This document shows positions 1 to 8,746 of a DNA stretch of 40,022 nucleotides, piece after piece. A program made the position numbers and the translations under genes. How positions within the stretch are numbered: position 1 is the first letter of the stretch; each line of letters begins with the position of its first letter. The stretch is from NCBI GenBank assembly GCA_022709905.1, contig JAKLHY010000068.1:1-40022 (forward strand), in the 5' to 3' direction. The DNA comes from Verrucomicrobiota bacterium (GTDB lineage: Bacteria > Verrucomicrobiota > Verrucomicrobiia > Limisphaerales > UBA1319). The notes under the pieces were generated by a model that searched no databases, was not told the origin of the DNA, and worked only from the letters and a program-made list of their open reading frames with translations.

Positions 1-85
1 TCCCGGAGACGGGACGGGGCGCGGCCGATACGGGGGGTAAGGTTGGGCGGCTTGATGGCGCTGAGGGATCTCAGGGTAAAGGCGG

Positions 86-120
86 TGACGTGAAACGTGA
101 AGGGTGATGCGTGATGCGTA
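86..120. repeat. Short iterated GTGAAAC / GTGATGC repeat tract
   Basis: Upstream of the first gene the sequence iterates near-identical heptamers: GTGAAAC, GTGAAGG, then GTGATGC twice in direct succession. The tract is non-coding. It could be a fragment of a dispersed intergenic repeat, but only one copy is visible here, so its family cannot be established. Confidence 0.4.
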
Positions 121-195
121 AAATTTGAGGCGGGATTTGTTCGGATCAGGAAATGAGCTTTATGGGAGAATTGTGAAACGGCACAATCCGTGTTG

Positions 196-1233
196 ATGAT
201 GAAATGCTTTGTGACAGGCGCATCGGGATTTGTGGGGGCGAATCTGGTCCATGAATTGGTGAGGCTGGGACATGGGGTGAAGGCGTTGGTGCGTTCATCG
301 AGTGATCTTCGGGGATTGGCGGTTGTGGAGTATGAACGGGTGATGGGGGAGGTGACGGACAGGGATGTCTTGAGGGGGGGGATGCGTGGGTGTGACTGGT
401 GTTTTCACGTCGCGGCCAGCTATGCGCTTTGGCTCAAGGACTATCGCCCGATGTATCAGGCCAATGTGGAGGGGACGCGGACGGTATTGGAGGCGGCAGG
501 GGAGGCGGGTTGTTTGCGGATTGTTTACACCAGTACGGTTGGTTGTATTGGTTTGCCTTCGAAATCGAGTGGCAATGCGGCGCCAACGGATGAAACAGCC
601 GAAGTGGATCCGAGGCAGTTATCGAATGAATACAAACGTTCGAAGTGGGAAGCCGAACAAGTGGCGCGAGGCCTGGCCGCCGGGGGACTTCCGGTGGTCA
701 TCGTTAATCCCAGCGCGCCGATTGGACCGCGCGATGTGAAACCGACTCCGACCGGCCAAGTGGTTCTGGATTTTCTCCGGCGAAAGCTTCCGGCCTTTCT
801 GGACACCGGTCTGAATTGGGTGCATGTGCGGGATGTGGCTCGAGGACATATTCTGGCGGCCGAGAAAGGCCGGGTGGGAGAGCGATACATCCTGGGGCAT
901 CGGGATGGAAATTGGACGATGGAAGCGACGTTACGGATTTTGGAGGAGATCACGGGCATCCCGGCTCCCCGATGGCGGATTCCGTATGGGGTGGCGTGGA
1001 CAGCGGCCTGCTTCAACGAAATGCTGGCCAGGATCACCGGTCATCCCCCGAAGGCGCCTTTGGGGGGGGTGCGCATGGCGAAATACAAAATGTTTTTCAA
1101 TCCAGCCAAGGCAATTCGGGAGCTGGGTATGCCTCAGACCGATCCCCGGGAGGCCTTTTGCGATGCGATCGAGTGGTTTCGCGCTCAGGGATATGTTGAG
1201 GGAAAGATCAAGGGCCAGGCACGGAGAGAATAA
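196..1233 (+). CDS. hpnA: Hopanoid-associated sugar epimerase / NAD-dependent SDR (HpnA-like)
   Basis: This is an extended short-chain dehydrogenase of about 345 residues with a Rossmann fold. The N-terminal nucleotide-binding motif TGASGFVGANL lies at residues 7-17, a YTSTVG segment supplies the catalytic Ser/Thr near residue 113, and YKRSK supplies Tyr146 and Lys150. Overall sequence style matches the HpnA branch (dihydroflavonol-reductase-like) found in hopanoid clusters, and shc and hpnG lie 3-6 kb away, which supports the name. Its exact substrate in hopanoid side-chain metabolism is not settled. GTG and TTG codons at 190 and 193 and a second ATG at 199 are alternative starts; no strong ribosome-binding site decides between them. 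Two runs of eight G lie inside the gene, at 374-381 and 1062-1069. It heads a plus-strand set continuing with two methyltransferases and a flippase. Confidence 0.75.
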   Translation: MMKCFVTGASGFVGANLVHELVRLGHGVKALVRSSSDLRGLAVVEYERVMGEVTDRDVLRGGMRGCDWCFHVAASYALWLKDYRPMYQANVEGTRTVLEAAGEAGCLRIVYTSTVGCIGLPSKSSGNAAPTDETAEVDPRQLSNEYKRSKWEAEQVARGLAAGGLPVVIVNPSAPIGPRDVKPTPTGQVVLDFLRRKLPAFLDTGLNWVHVRDVARGHILAAEKGRVGERYILGHRDGNWTMEATLRILEEITGIPAPRWRIPYGVAWTAACFNEMLARITGHPPKAPLGGVRMAKYKMFFNPAKAIRELGMPQTDPREAFCDAIEWFRAQGYVEGKIKGQARRE

Positions 1234-1345
1234 CGGAGCCGAAGGCATCGGGCTGCGTCTTTTGGAAAGAGACAATAAGCGCGAAAAAGTGTTTACGTCA
1301 GGAGCTTGATTCGGCAGATTGCGTAGGGACATTTTTTCACTGGTG

Positions 1346-2170
1346 ATGAACTCCACGTTTTGGTCCAAAGCCAATGATCTCAGCAACCGCGGATTTTCGT
1401 GGCGGCTGACGCGGTGGCTCCGTGCCTGGATTCGTTGGGCGGGGGTGGCAAGCACGCAGTGGGCGGACGATCCGCGGGTGATGCGCGCGTGGTGGCGGGG
1501 ATGGGAATCGGTGCATTACCTCCGGTTGTTGCGTTGGCGTGACGAGGGTTTTGGGCCGTTGGTAGTTTATGACATTGGGGCACATGTGGGATTGTGGTCG
1601 GCGATGGTGCAGGATCTTTTTCATCCGCGCCAGGTGGTTTTGTTCGAGCCGCAAGCTCAATTTCACAAGATCGCACTGCGGCGGCAGCCGAATAGCGCCG
1701 CGAACTGGCGTTTGATGCCGTATGCCTTGGGAGATCGTTCCGCGGACGTCGATCTTTATCGGACCCGAAATCAGGCGGCATCCTCGTTGTTACGTCCGAT
1801 TGAGACTCAAAGCACCATTGATCTGCCTACGGCGAGCGAGGGGACGCAGCCGGTGCGGGTCATGATGCTGGATGAACTGGCGGAGAAAGAGATGCTGCCG
1901 GGACCGGATCTGATTAAAATCGATGTGCAGGGATTCGAGGCTCAGGTATTAGCGGGCGGCGAGAAGACCATGCGTCAGACGCAGCGGGCTGTGATTGAAG
2001 TTTCCCTGCATACGTTGTATCAGAGTCAAAAGTTGATCGGTGACATTTTGCCCTTGGTCGCGCACGCCGGTTTTGCGGTGGATGACATTACCGAGGCTTA
2101 CAGTCCATGGCCGGATCTGCGATTGTGGCAGGTGGATATCTGGCTGCGGCGGATATCGCGGGAGGGATGA
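1346..2170 (+). CDS. FkbM family SAM-dependent methyltransferase
   Basis: The product of about 274 residues is a class I SAM-dependent methyltransferase of the FkbM type, a family that O-methylates sugars and other secondary-metabolite hydroxyls. Motif I (DIGAHVGLW, starting at Asp76) binds SAM, the acidic end of the second strand is seen in VVLFEPQ, and the family hallmark IKIDVQGFEAQVLAGG is followed by a beta strand AVIEVSL. The start is uncertain: ATG 1346, GTG 1343, or TTG 1319 (which has GGAG 14 bases upstream) are all in frame. It is followed after two bases by a second FkbM gene, so the pair probably acts in the same pathway, glycan or hopanoid-linked sugar modification by inference. 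The substrate cannot be read from sequence. Confidence 0.8.
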   Translation: MNSTFWSKANDLSNRGFSWRLTRWLRAWIRWAGVASTQWADDPRVMRAWWRGWESVHYLRLLRWRDEGFGPLVVYDIGAHVGLWSAMVQDLFHPRQVVLFEPQAQFHKIALRRQPNSAANWRLMPYALGDRSADVDLYRTRNQAASSLLRPIETQSTIDLPTASEGTQPVRVMMLDELAEKEMLPGPDLIKIDVQGFEAQVLAGGEKTMRQTQRAVIEVSLHTLYQSQKLIGDILPLVAHAGFAVDDITEAYSPWPDLRLWQVDIWLRRISREG

Positions 2171-2172
2171 AT

Positions 2173-3063
2173 ATGGCTGATGAGGAGCTGTTAAGACGCT
2201 TCCGCCGTTGTTTGGCCTATTACGAGGCTCCGTCCTGGTTGAAGTTGTTTTTGAATCCCGCGCGTCTGATTCGTAATCAATATCGGACCCGGGTGCGGCC
2301 GCCTCCGCCCGGAGTGCTTTCGCGGGTCCGGGCATTTCATTTGGACCGATTCACGGTGGTCAGCGGGGAATGTGTGAGTGAACAGATTGCCTGTTATGGG
2401 ATTTATGAGCCGGCTTTGACGCGAGGATTTCTGCAACTGGTGCGTCCGGGGCAGCGCGTTTTGGATGTGGGCATGCATCTGGGGTATTTTACGACCCTGT
2501 TTGCGAAGCTGACGGGGACGGAGGGGGAGGTGCACGCGTTTGAACCAACACCTTCGACGCGGGAGTTGGCGGCCAACAATGTGGCTCAGTTTCCGCAGGT
2601 GACGGTTCACCCGCAGGCCCTGTGGTCGTCGGCTCAGGAGCTGACGTTTCGGGACTATGGTTGGCGGTGGATGGCCTTTAACAGCCTAGCTCAATCGCGA
2701 CTGACGGATGTGAAGGTTGTTCCGACGGAATACCGCGTTCAGACGACGACACTGGACTTGGTGCGTCGTTCTATGGATCAACCGATTTCTCTGGTGAAGA
2801 TTGACGCGGAATCCGCGGAACTGGAAATTTTGAAGGGCGCCGAGGCCCTTTTAGCGGGCGATCGGCCAGTGGTATCGCTCGAGGTGGGAGACCCGCCGCA
2901 AGGCCCCCCTTCGAGCCGCGGATTGGTGCGTTGGTTTTCGGAGCGTTCCTATGTGCCATGGGAGTGGCGTGAGGGACGGTTTCGCCGGCACGAAGCGTTG
3001 GAGCGATATGAATACGACAACCTGGTGTTTGCGCCCGCCCACCAGGATTTAGGTGCGCTCTGA
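2173..3063 (+). CDS. FkbM family SAM-dependent methyltransferase (second copy)
   Basis: This 296-residue protein is a second FkbM-type methyltransferase. SAM-binding motif I reads LDVGMHLGYFTTLF from Asp98, the post-I acidic residue is in VHAFEPTPSTRELAANN, and the family signature VKIDAESAELEILKGAEALL is present. It is divergent from its neighbour, so this is not a recent duplication. I chose ATG 2173 because GGAGGG at 2161-2166 sits six bases ahead; ATG 2167, which overlaps the previous stop, and ATG 2107 are less likely. Its TGA stop overlaps the next gene's ATG by one base (TGATG), which indicates translational coupling with the flippase. It probably methylates a glycan that the flippase exports; that role is inference. 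Confidence 0.8.
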   Translation: MADEELLRRFRRCLAYYEAPSWLKLFLNPARLIRNQYRTRVRPPPPGVLSRVRAFHLDRFTVVSGECVSEQIACYGIYEPALTRGFLQLVRPGQRVLDVGMHLGYFTTLFAKLTGTEGEVHAFEPTPSTRELAANNVAQFPQVTVHPQALWSSAQELTFRDYGWRWMAFNSLAQSRLTDVKVVPTEYRVQTTTLDLVRRSMDQPISLVKIDAESAELEILKGAEALLAGDRPVVSLEVGDPPQGPPSSRGLVRWFSERSYVPWEWREGRFRRHEALERYEYDNLVFAPAHQDLGAL

Positions 3064-4340
3064 TGCGTCAGGTTCTTCCTCTTATTTGTCATCACGCATT
3101 TTCTCTGGGAATTGGCATCCTGGGAATCAAGCTGGTTTCCAGCTGGGTGCCTCCCCAGTTGTATATCCAGTATACGCTATTTCTGACGCTGACGACGGTG
3201 GGTTCGTTATTAACTCACTCGGGTTTAACGAATCATCTGATCCGGTATTGGCAGCGTGAGGCAGGCCAGCGAAGGGCGTATGCCGGGTTTATCTGGCATC
3301 AAGGCTGGTGGTTGTCCCTTCCGCTGGCTGGCTTGCTGCTGGGGATCTGCGTCTTGCGATTCTCGTGGGACGGTCTTGCGCAGTGGCTCTGGGTGTTTCC
3401 CCTGTTATGGCTTGGCAATCTTGGATACACCGCCTGGATGATGGCCGGGACAGCCTTGAATGCGCAGGAACGGAATTGGTGGTTTTGTTTATTGGGTTCC
3501 CTGTGTAATGCCGGCCGATCCCTGCTTCCGGTGGGCATGGTGTGGGTGGGAGGGGCAACCCTAATGGCCTTGTGCGGGGGATTCACGCTATATGCGTTGT
3601 TGGCCTTGGCCATCACGGGTGTTCTGTATGCGGGCTTGGGATTCAAGCAGGCGCCGGCGGTGGAGAAGAGACAGGTTTGGAGGAAAGAGTTGCAGGAATT
3701 CGGGCGTCCGTTTATCTGGATTGGCATTGGAGGCTGGCTGGTTCAGTATGCGGATCGATGGATAGTGGATTTCTTTTTTTCCGGCCATCAGGCAGGGCTT
3801 TACTCGTTGGCGGTCAACATGGCGTCATTTGTGCCGGCCATGGCCGGGAGCGTTCTTTTGCAGTGGATATTTCCGAGGTTTTTTCGGCAGGCGGATCAGG
3901 CCCGCAACGGGGATGATTGGCGAGTGTTAGCCCGGCGTTGTGATAGAATCGCCTTTGCATTCATGGGGATATCGGTGGCGGGTTTGGGCGTGTTGTGGGC
4001 GATGGGGCCTTATCTGGTTCCCTGGTTGATTGATTCCCAATATTTGGAGGCGATGCCGCTGCTTTTTTCGGCAGGCTTGGCGATGGCCGTGGTGCCGATG
4101 AATCAGTTTCATTATCTGCTCCTGCAATGTCAGCACGACAGTTTAAACATCGCCAAGACGATGTTAATCGTGGCCGCATTCAAACTGATCGGCACGGTTG
4201 TGGCGGCCTGGTTTTCGTGGAGTGTTTTTCTGATGTGGCTGGTGGCGAGCTTTTTTGCCTGCGCTTTTCTGGGACGTTTCCTTGTTTGGCGGCTTGCGCT
4301 GAGAGGGGGATGCGCGGTTACCGATCGAGTGAAGGATTAA
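3063..4340 (+). CDS. Oligosaccharide flippase / polysaccharide export membrane protein (Wzx/MATE-like)
   Basis: This 425-residue, strongly hydrophobic protein shows roughly 12 membrane-spanning stretches across its length, for example residues 6-25, 32-50, 80-100 and several near the C-terminus. This is the arrangement of the MOP superfamily polysaccharide flippases, which move lipid-linked oligosaccharides across the inner membrane. A typical feature is the mid-protein VQYADRWIVDFFFSGHQAGLY region, which corresponds to the conserved DRxxI...G..aG.Y segment of the family. The gene starts within the stop of the second methyltransferase (one-base overlap). Its 3' end overlaps the convergent hpnG gene by 23 bases. 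The transported substrate is unknown; the context suggests a methylated glycan. Confidence 0.7.
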   Translation: MRQVLPLICHHAFSLGIGILGIKLVSSWVPPQLYIQYTLFLTLTTVGSLLTHSGLTNHLIRYWQREAGQRRAYAGFIWHQGWWLSLPLAGLLLGICVLRFSWDGLAQWLWVFPLLWLGNLGYTAWMMAGTALNAQERNWWFCLLGSLCNAGRSLLPVGMVWVGGATLMALCGGFTLYALLALAITGVLYAGLGFKQAPAVEKRQVWRKELQEFGRPFIWIGIGGWLVQYADRWIVDFFFSGHQAGLYSLAVNMASFVPAMAGSVLLQWIFPRFFRQADQARNGDDWRVLARRCDRIAFAFMGISVAGLGVLWAMGPYLVPWLIDSQYLEAMPLLFSAGLAMAVVPMNQFHYLLLQCQHDSLNIAKTMLIVAAFKLIGTVVAAWFSWSVFLMWLVASFFACAFLGRFLVWRLALRGGCAVTDRVKD

Positions 4341-4983
4341 CGAGGAGACGGGACAGGAAATCGGCCAGGTTCCGGGCGCATTGTCTCAACTGGGATTGAA
4401 ACTTGAGCAGGTCGCGGACTTTTGCGGGATGCCGAATCAACGCGCCGGCGAACCGGACGAACTGTATGCCGCCGTTCCGGTTCAGGAACTGATTGAAATC
4501 CAGCGGCAGGGTTTCCGCGGCGATATCAGAGATGACGCGGACGATCGCGCACGGCAACCCTTGTTGACGGCAGGCTTCGCGGATAATGCCGGATTCCATT
4601 TCGACCGCATCGGCGCCGGTGGAAGTTCTCAGCTGTTGTTTGTGTTCGGCTCGGGCCACGATGCGATCGACGAGCAGAAAACTTCCGGCTGTGGCACCAG
4701 TGTCGAGGAGCGGTTGTCGCAGGGCGTCGTTTTCATCGGCTTCGACCACGATAGCTCCCAAGGGGAAGGATGGATTGAGGGCTCCCGCAAATCCGCACGT
4801 GAGCACATAGGGGATTTGATGGAGAGGCTGGAGGGTGAGGAGCGCGCGCCGTGTATTTTGGGGGCCCATGCCGGTGACGACGACGCGGCATGGAGGAGGG
4901 GAAGGGAGAAGCCGGCGGAACGGCCGGGCTTCGGATTCCAGGGCAAAAAAAATCAGGGGATCAGCACCCAGGGGCGATGGCAT
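4318..4983 (-). CDS. hpnG: Hopanoid-associated nucleoside phosphorylase (HpnG)
   Basis: The 221-residue protein has the purine-nucleoside-phosphorylase/MTA-nucleosidase fold signature. FALESEARPF lies at residues 13-22, GMGPQN near 38-43, CGFAGALNP near 63-71, and the substrate-binding VEMES at 127-131 is followed by ISDIAAE (Asp153), the catalytic acidic region of the family. In hopanoid pathways HpnG releases adenine from adenosylhopane to give the ribosyl side chain. The gene lies eight bases downstream of shc on the same strand, which makes this assignment considerably firmer than fold alone. The partner radical-SAM enzyme HpnH, which makes adenosylhopane, is not in this window. The last 23 bases overlap the convergent flippase gene. 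Confidence 0.8.
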   Translation of the reverse strand: MPSPLGADPLIFFALESEARPFRRLLPSPPPCRVVVTGMGPQNTRRALLTLQPLHQIPYVLTCGFAGALNPSFPLGAIVVEADENDALRQPLLDTGATAGSFLLVDRIVARAEHKQQLRTSTGADAVEMESGIIREACRQQGLPCAIVRVISDIAAETLPLDFNQFLNRNGGIQFVRFAGALIRHPAKVRDLLKFQSQLRQCARNLADFLSRLLVNPSLDR

Positions 4984-4991
4984 GGAATGTT

Positions 4992-7010
4992 TCAGCGGAA
5001 TACGCCGCTGTCTTTGAGAAGGCTGTTTGAATTGGCCGGGACTTGTGGCGCGAGTTTACGGTAGGTGGCCAGGGCGAGGAGAGGCCATGTGTTCCGGTAC
5101 ATGTCGTATTTGAGATAGAACACCTTGGGAAAACCGGTTCCAGTGGTTTCCTCTTCGGTCCAGCTGCCGTCGGGATTTTGGGTGGAGAGCAAGTATTCGA
5201 TGCCGCGGACGAGGCTGGGGTGATTGGGATCGCCGAAGGTGCAGAGGCCCATGACGGCCCAAGCGGTTTGCGAGGCTGTGCTGGGACCTTGACCCTTGAA
5301 GACGGGATCTTCGTAAGTATTGCAGCGTTCGCCCCATCCCCCGTCTTGATGTTGAACACTTTCGAGCCAGTCGCGGGCTTTAAGGAGCCACGATTGATTC
5401 ATATCCAGTCCGAGGGCCTTCATGCCCCGCAGGACCTGCCAGGTGCCGTAAATGTAATTGACGCCCCAACGACCGTACCAGGAGCCATCGGCCTCCTGGG
5501 TATCCCGGATAAATTGCAGGGCTTTGACGACCTGGGGATTGTCGAGGGAGAAGCCTTCGTAGCCGAGCAATTCGAGGATGCGGGCGGTGATATCGGCGCA
5601 TTCGGGATCGAGCATGGCGTTGTGATCGGCGAAGGGGACTTTCTCGAGCACGTTCTTGGTGCAATCCTTGTCGAAGGCGGCCCAGCCGCCATCTTTGCAC
5701 TGAAAGGTGAGCATCCAGTTCATGCCGCGTCGGAAGCAAGCATCTCGGGCTGCCGGATCACGGGTGCGGATCAGTCGCAGGGCGAGAAGGACCATGGCGG
5801 TGTCGTCGACATCGGGATTCCATTTGTTTTCAAACTCGAAAACCCATCCGCTGGGTTCGACCTGTGCGGGATTCTTGTATTGCCAGTCGCCGCGAAAGCG
5901 GATTTCTTTGGATATCAGCCATTGGGCGGCCTTGTTGAGGGCGGCGTGGTTGGGATCCAGACCGGATTCGGCGAGGACCATGGTGGTGATGGCGGTATCC
6001 CAGACCGGAGAGAGGCAGGGCTCGATCCAGACGCGGTCGGTGTCTTCGTGTTCGAGTTTTTTGAGTTCGCGACGGGCGCGGACGACCTGGGGGTGATCGT
6101 CGGGATAGCCGAGGGCGATGAGGGCAATCAGGGCGTTGAGCATCGCGGGGTAGATTGCGGCAAGGCCGTCGCTGCCTTCGAAGCGTTCGAGCATCCAGTC
6201 TTCGGCGCGCTTCAGGGCGTGTCGACGGAACGGATGGATGCCGTTTCGAGCAAACCACTCGGCGAACTTATGGAGTTTGTCGAGGGAGAGGAAAACATTG
6301 CGCCAGGTGAACCACTCAGGATCCCTGGGCAGGGCAAGGTCGCGTTCATGGAACCCCTCGGGATAGAGTTCATGGATATGAACATGATGATCCAGGGGAC
6401 GGGTGGGTTTAAAGTGATTGATGATCGCCAGGGGAACGAGCATGGAGCGGCTCCAGTTGCTCATTTCGTTAAAGTTGACGTAGAACCACTTGCCGATAAG
6501 AATGACCTCGCAGGGGATGGTGGGTACATAATCCCACGGGAATAAGCCCAACAAGGCCAGATAAAGCTTGGAGAAAGTGTTCATCCGAGGAACCCCCCCC
6601 AGATTCAGGGCCATTTCCCGGGCGCGGAGCATCCGTCGATCCGTCAGCGGGATGCCGGCGAGTTTGAGGGCGAGGTAGCATTTGATGGTTGCATTCACCT
6701 CAGCAGGGCCGCCGTGGTAGATATTCCAGCCGCCGTCCTCGAGTTGCAGGGAGAAGATGTGGTTGACCGCCTTCCGTTGCCAGACGGGATCGACCTGGCC
6801 GTACCAGTGAAAGAAAGTGATCATGTCGGCATTCAAGGTGGCGTCCACCATGAGTTCGCCGATCCAGTAGCCTTCGGGTTTTTGGAGGCTGAGGAGATGG
6901 TTTTGGGCGCGCCGAATGGCGTCATCCAAGTCCAGGTTCGCCTTGGGGCCGCCCAAGGGGATCACTATCGCACCGGGCCGCCTGGGGTCTGAAGGCGTTT
7001 CACTTGACAT
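4992..7010 (-). CDS. shc: Squalene-hopene cyclase
   Basis: This 672-residue protein cyclises squalene to hopene/hopanol at the membrane, the committed step of hopanoid synthesis. The protonating DxDD motif reads DVDD at residues 400-403, and QW repeats are spread along the sequence (for example QLEDGGW, QCKDGGWAAF, QEADGSWYGRW, QHQDGGWGE and QNPDGSW). The C-terminal segment GFPKVFYLKYDMYRNTWPLLAL is typical of bacterial cyclases. The length is normal for the family. It starts at ATG 7010 and is followed after eight bases by hpnG, so the two form an operon. A run of eight G in the coding strand (plus-strand C-run 6593-6600) is notable. The dapF gene is divergent, 103 bases away. Confidence 0.97.
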   Translation of the reverse strand: MSSETPSDPRRPGAIVIPLGGPKANLDLDDAIRRAQNHLLSLQKPEGYWIGELMVDATLNADMITFFHWYGQVDPVWQRKAVNHIFSLQLEDGGWNIYHGGPAEVNATIKCYLALKLAGIPLTDRRMLRAREMALNLGGVPRMNTFSKLYLALLGLFPWDYVPTIPCEVILIGKWFYVNFNEMSNWSRSMLVPLAIINHFKPTRPLDHHVHIHELYPEGFHERDLALPRDPEWFTWRNVFLSLDKLHKFAEWFARNGIHPFRRHALKRAEDWMLERFEGSDGLAAIYPAMLNALIALIALGYPDDHPQVVRARRELKKLEHEDTDRVWIEPCLSPVWDTAITTMVLAESGLDPNHAALNKAAQWLISKEIRFRGDWQYKNPAQVEPSGWVFEFENKWNPDVDDTAMVLLALRLIRTRDPAARDACFRRGMNWMLTFQCKDGGWAAFDKDCTKNVLEKVPFADHNAMLDPECADITARILELLGYEGFSLDNPQVVKALQFIRDTQEADGSWYGRWGVNYIYGTWQVLRGMKALGLDMNQSWLLKARDWLESVQHQDGGWGERCNTYEDPVFKGQGPSTASQTAWAVMGLCTFGDPNHPSLVRGIEYLLSTQNPDGSWTEEETTGTGFPKVFYLKYDMYRNTWPLLALATYRKLAPQVPANSNSLLKDSGVFR

Positions 7011-7113
7011 AAAACGATAACATTGGGCGATGTTCCATCGGCTGTAAAGCTTCGGATTGAAAAGTTGCCTGCGCGGGAATTGTAATTTTCAACTGCTCTG
7101 CTAGTGTTTCGCC

Positions 7114-7926
7114 ATGTGGCTGGATTTTGCCAAAATGAACGGAGCGGGCAACGATTTTATCCTGATCGACAACCGGGATTTGCGGGTGCGGTTGAATGCG
7201 GAGCAGGTGGCTCGGTTGTGTCACCGCCAGCGAGGCATTGGTGCTGACGGCCTGGTTTTGCTCATCCCGAGTGCCAGCGGGCGGGCGGATTGGGCCTGGG
7301 ATTTCTACAACAGTGATGGCAGCGTGGCCGAGATGTGCGGGAACGCGTCCCGGTGTTTCGCGCGGTTCATTCAGCGGCTGACGGGTGCCCAGGGCCGGAT
7401 TACCTTTGAAACCGGAGCCGGGATCATCACGGCGGTGCTTTCAGACGGCCAAGTGACCGTGAGTTTGACCTCTCCTCGTGATTTGCAGCTCGATCAGCAA
7501 ATTACCGTGGCGGGAGTTCCGAGGACCGTTCATTCATTAAACACGGGAGTTCCCCACGCGGTGCTCTTTGTGGAGGACGCGGATCGGGCGATGATTCAGA
7601 CCTGGGGATCGGAGATTCGTCATCATCCGCATTTTTCGCCCAAGGGAACGAACGCAAATTTTGTCGAGGTGCTGCCGGGTCAGGGGATTCGGGTGCGGAC
7701 GTATGAACGGGGAGTCGAGGGGGAGACGCTGGCATGCGGGACAGGAGTCACGGCGTCGGCGTTGATATCGGCCCGGGTTCACCGGCTGAAGCCTCCGGTA
7801 CGGGTCCGGGTTCAGAACGGGGATTGGCTCCAGGTGGATTTCCAGGAGGCGCAAGGCGGATTTTCCGATGTCAGACTGACAGGACCGGCTGAGTTTGTGT
7901 TCGAGGGCCGGATTGAAGTTGTCTGA
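7114..7926 (+). CDS. dapF: Diaminopimelate epimerase
   Basis: The enzyme interconverts LL- and meso-diaminopimelate for lysine and peptidoglycan synthesis in the cytoplasm. The 270-residue protein shows the N-terminal KMNGAGNDFILIDNR signature, catalytic Cys75 in MCGNASRC, and the second catalytic Cys208 in ETLACGTGVTAS. The substrate-binding TNANFVEV segment is also present. Length and motif order are normal for DapF. The start ATG 7114 directly precedes MWLDFAKMNG; no clear Shine-Dalgarno sequence is visible. It is divergent from shc and convergent with the AsmA-like gene, 19 bases away, with no obvious terminator between them. Confidence 0.97.
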   Translation: MWLDFAKMNGAGNDFILIDNRDLRVRLNAEQVARLCHRQRGIGADGLVLLIPSASGRADWAWDFYNSDGSVAEMCGNASRCFARFIQRLTGAQGRITFETGAGIITAVLSDGQVTVSLTSPRDLQLDQQITVAGVPRTVHSLNTGVPHAVLFVEDADRAMIQTWGSEIRHHPHFSPKGTNANFVEVLPGQGIRVRTYERGVEGETLACGTGVTASALISARVHRLKPPVRVRVQNGDWLQVDFQEAQGGFSDVRLTGPAEFVFEGRIEVV

Positions 7927-7945
7927 CTGCGGGGATTGGGATTGG

Positions 7946-8746
7946 CTATTTGGAGAAGAGGTTTTTCAGGCCTTTTTTGGCCTTGTCAGCGGCTTCCGTG
8001 GCTTCCTTGCCGGCGCCCTTGAGGGCTTGCTGGGCTTGGTCTTCGGCCGTTTTGATGGCGGCGCTCGCGGTCTCTTTCGCCATATCGGGCAGCGCGGTGC
8101 CGATGGCTTTTGTCGCGTCGGCGAGGATGGTCTGCAGGAGTCGTTTTGTCAGTTCACCTCCCGTGATGCCCTCCGGGCCGGTTCCAAGATCGCGGAGTTC
8201 GATATTGGGCAGGTTGACGGGCGTTGTTTTGCCGTCTTGGCCGGGGAGACTGACGTGGATTTTGCCATTTCGAATGATCAGTTCATCGACCTGAAGTTTC
8301 TTTTCGGCCGCGGGTTCTTTGCCTTCGGCCGGGGTGGGTTGACCGCCGGTGCTGGCTTCGACGTTGGCCATGATCGCTGTGAGATTGTTCTTGTTGAGGC
8401 CGCCCTCAAAGGTGATTTCAGGCGCCTCGAGGTTGAGTGACTTGACGATCAGTTTGTCGGCGAAAACCGAACTGGCTTTGACCTGAACGCTGGCCTGTCC
8501 CAATTTGATGGCCGATTCGGACTTATATCCCTCGGGATTGCCCACGACAAGGCCGCGGACTTCCCCCTTGCCGGAGAAGAGAGAGACGTTGACATGGTCG
8601 ACTTTGACATTGACTTTGGCGATTTCCGGTCCGGCCAGTTCGATACCTTTTTTAAGAATGGAATTCATGGTTAAAGAGAGAATAACTCCTGCAACGACCA
8701 AGACGACCAGCAGGGCGATGGCCAATTTGACCAACAACTTTTTCAT
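7946..8746 (-). CDS. Membrane-anchored AsmA-like protein of unknown function
   Basis: The 266-residue protein begins with a positively charged N-terminus and one membrane helix (residues 5-27), followed by an extracytoplasmic region. The segment around residues 45-130 (VNVSLFSGKGEVRGLVVGNPEGYKSE..., then KSLNLEAPEITFEGG) has the alternating strand pattern seen in AsmA/DUF748-type proteins that sit in the periplasm. A Glu/Ala/Lys-rich stretch near 138-152 and an Ala/Lys-rich amphipathic helix at 215-266 flank a second similar unit (VDELIIRNGKIHVSLPG...LPNIELRDLG). AGGA lies eight bases ahead of the ATG. No catalytic motif is visible. A lipid-transport or outer-membrane-assembly role is conceivable from the family only. 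Confidence 0.6.
   Translation of the reverse strand: MKKLLVKLAIALLVVLVVAGVILSLTMNSILKKGIELAGPEIAKVNVKVDHVNVSLFSGKGEVRGLVVGNPEGYKSESAIKLGQASVQVKASSVFADKLIVKSLNLEAPEITFEGGLNKNNLTAIMANVEASTGGQPTPAEGKEPAAEKKLQVDELIIRNGKIHVSLPGQDGKTTPVNLPNIELRDLGTGPEGITGGELTKRLLQTILADATKAIGTALPDMAKETASAAIKTAEDQAQQALKGAGKEATEAADKAKKGLKNLFSK

Noticed and set aside
5043..6545. 500-codon open frame on the strand opposite shc
   Set aside because: It is an in-register shadow of the squalene-hopene cyclase gene; the translation has Gly/Asp/Glu-rich composition, no family motif, and the cyclase on the other strand is certain.
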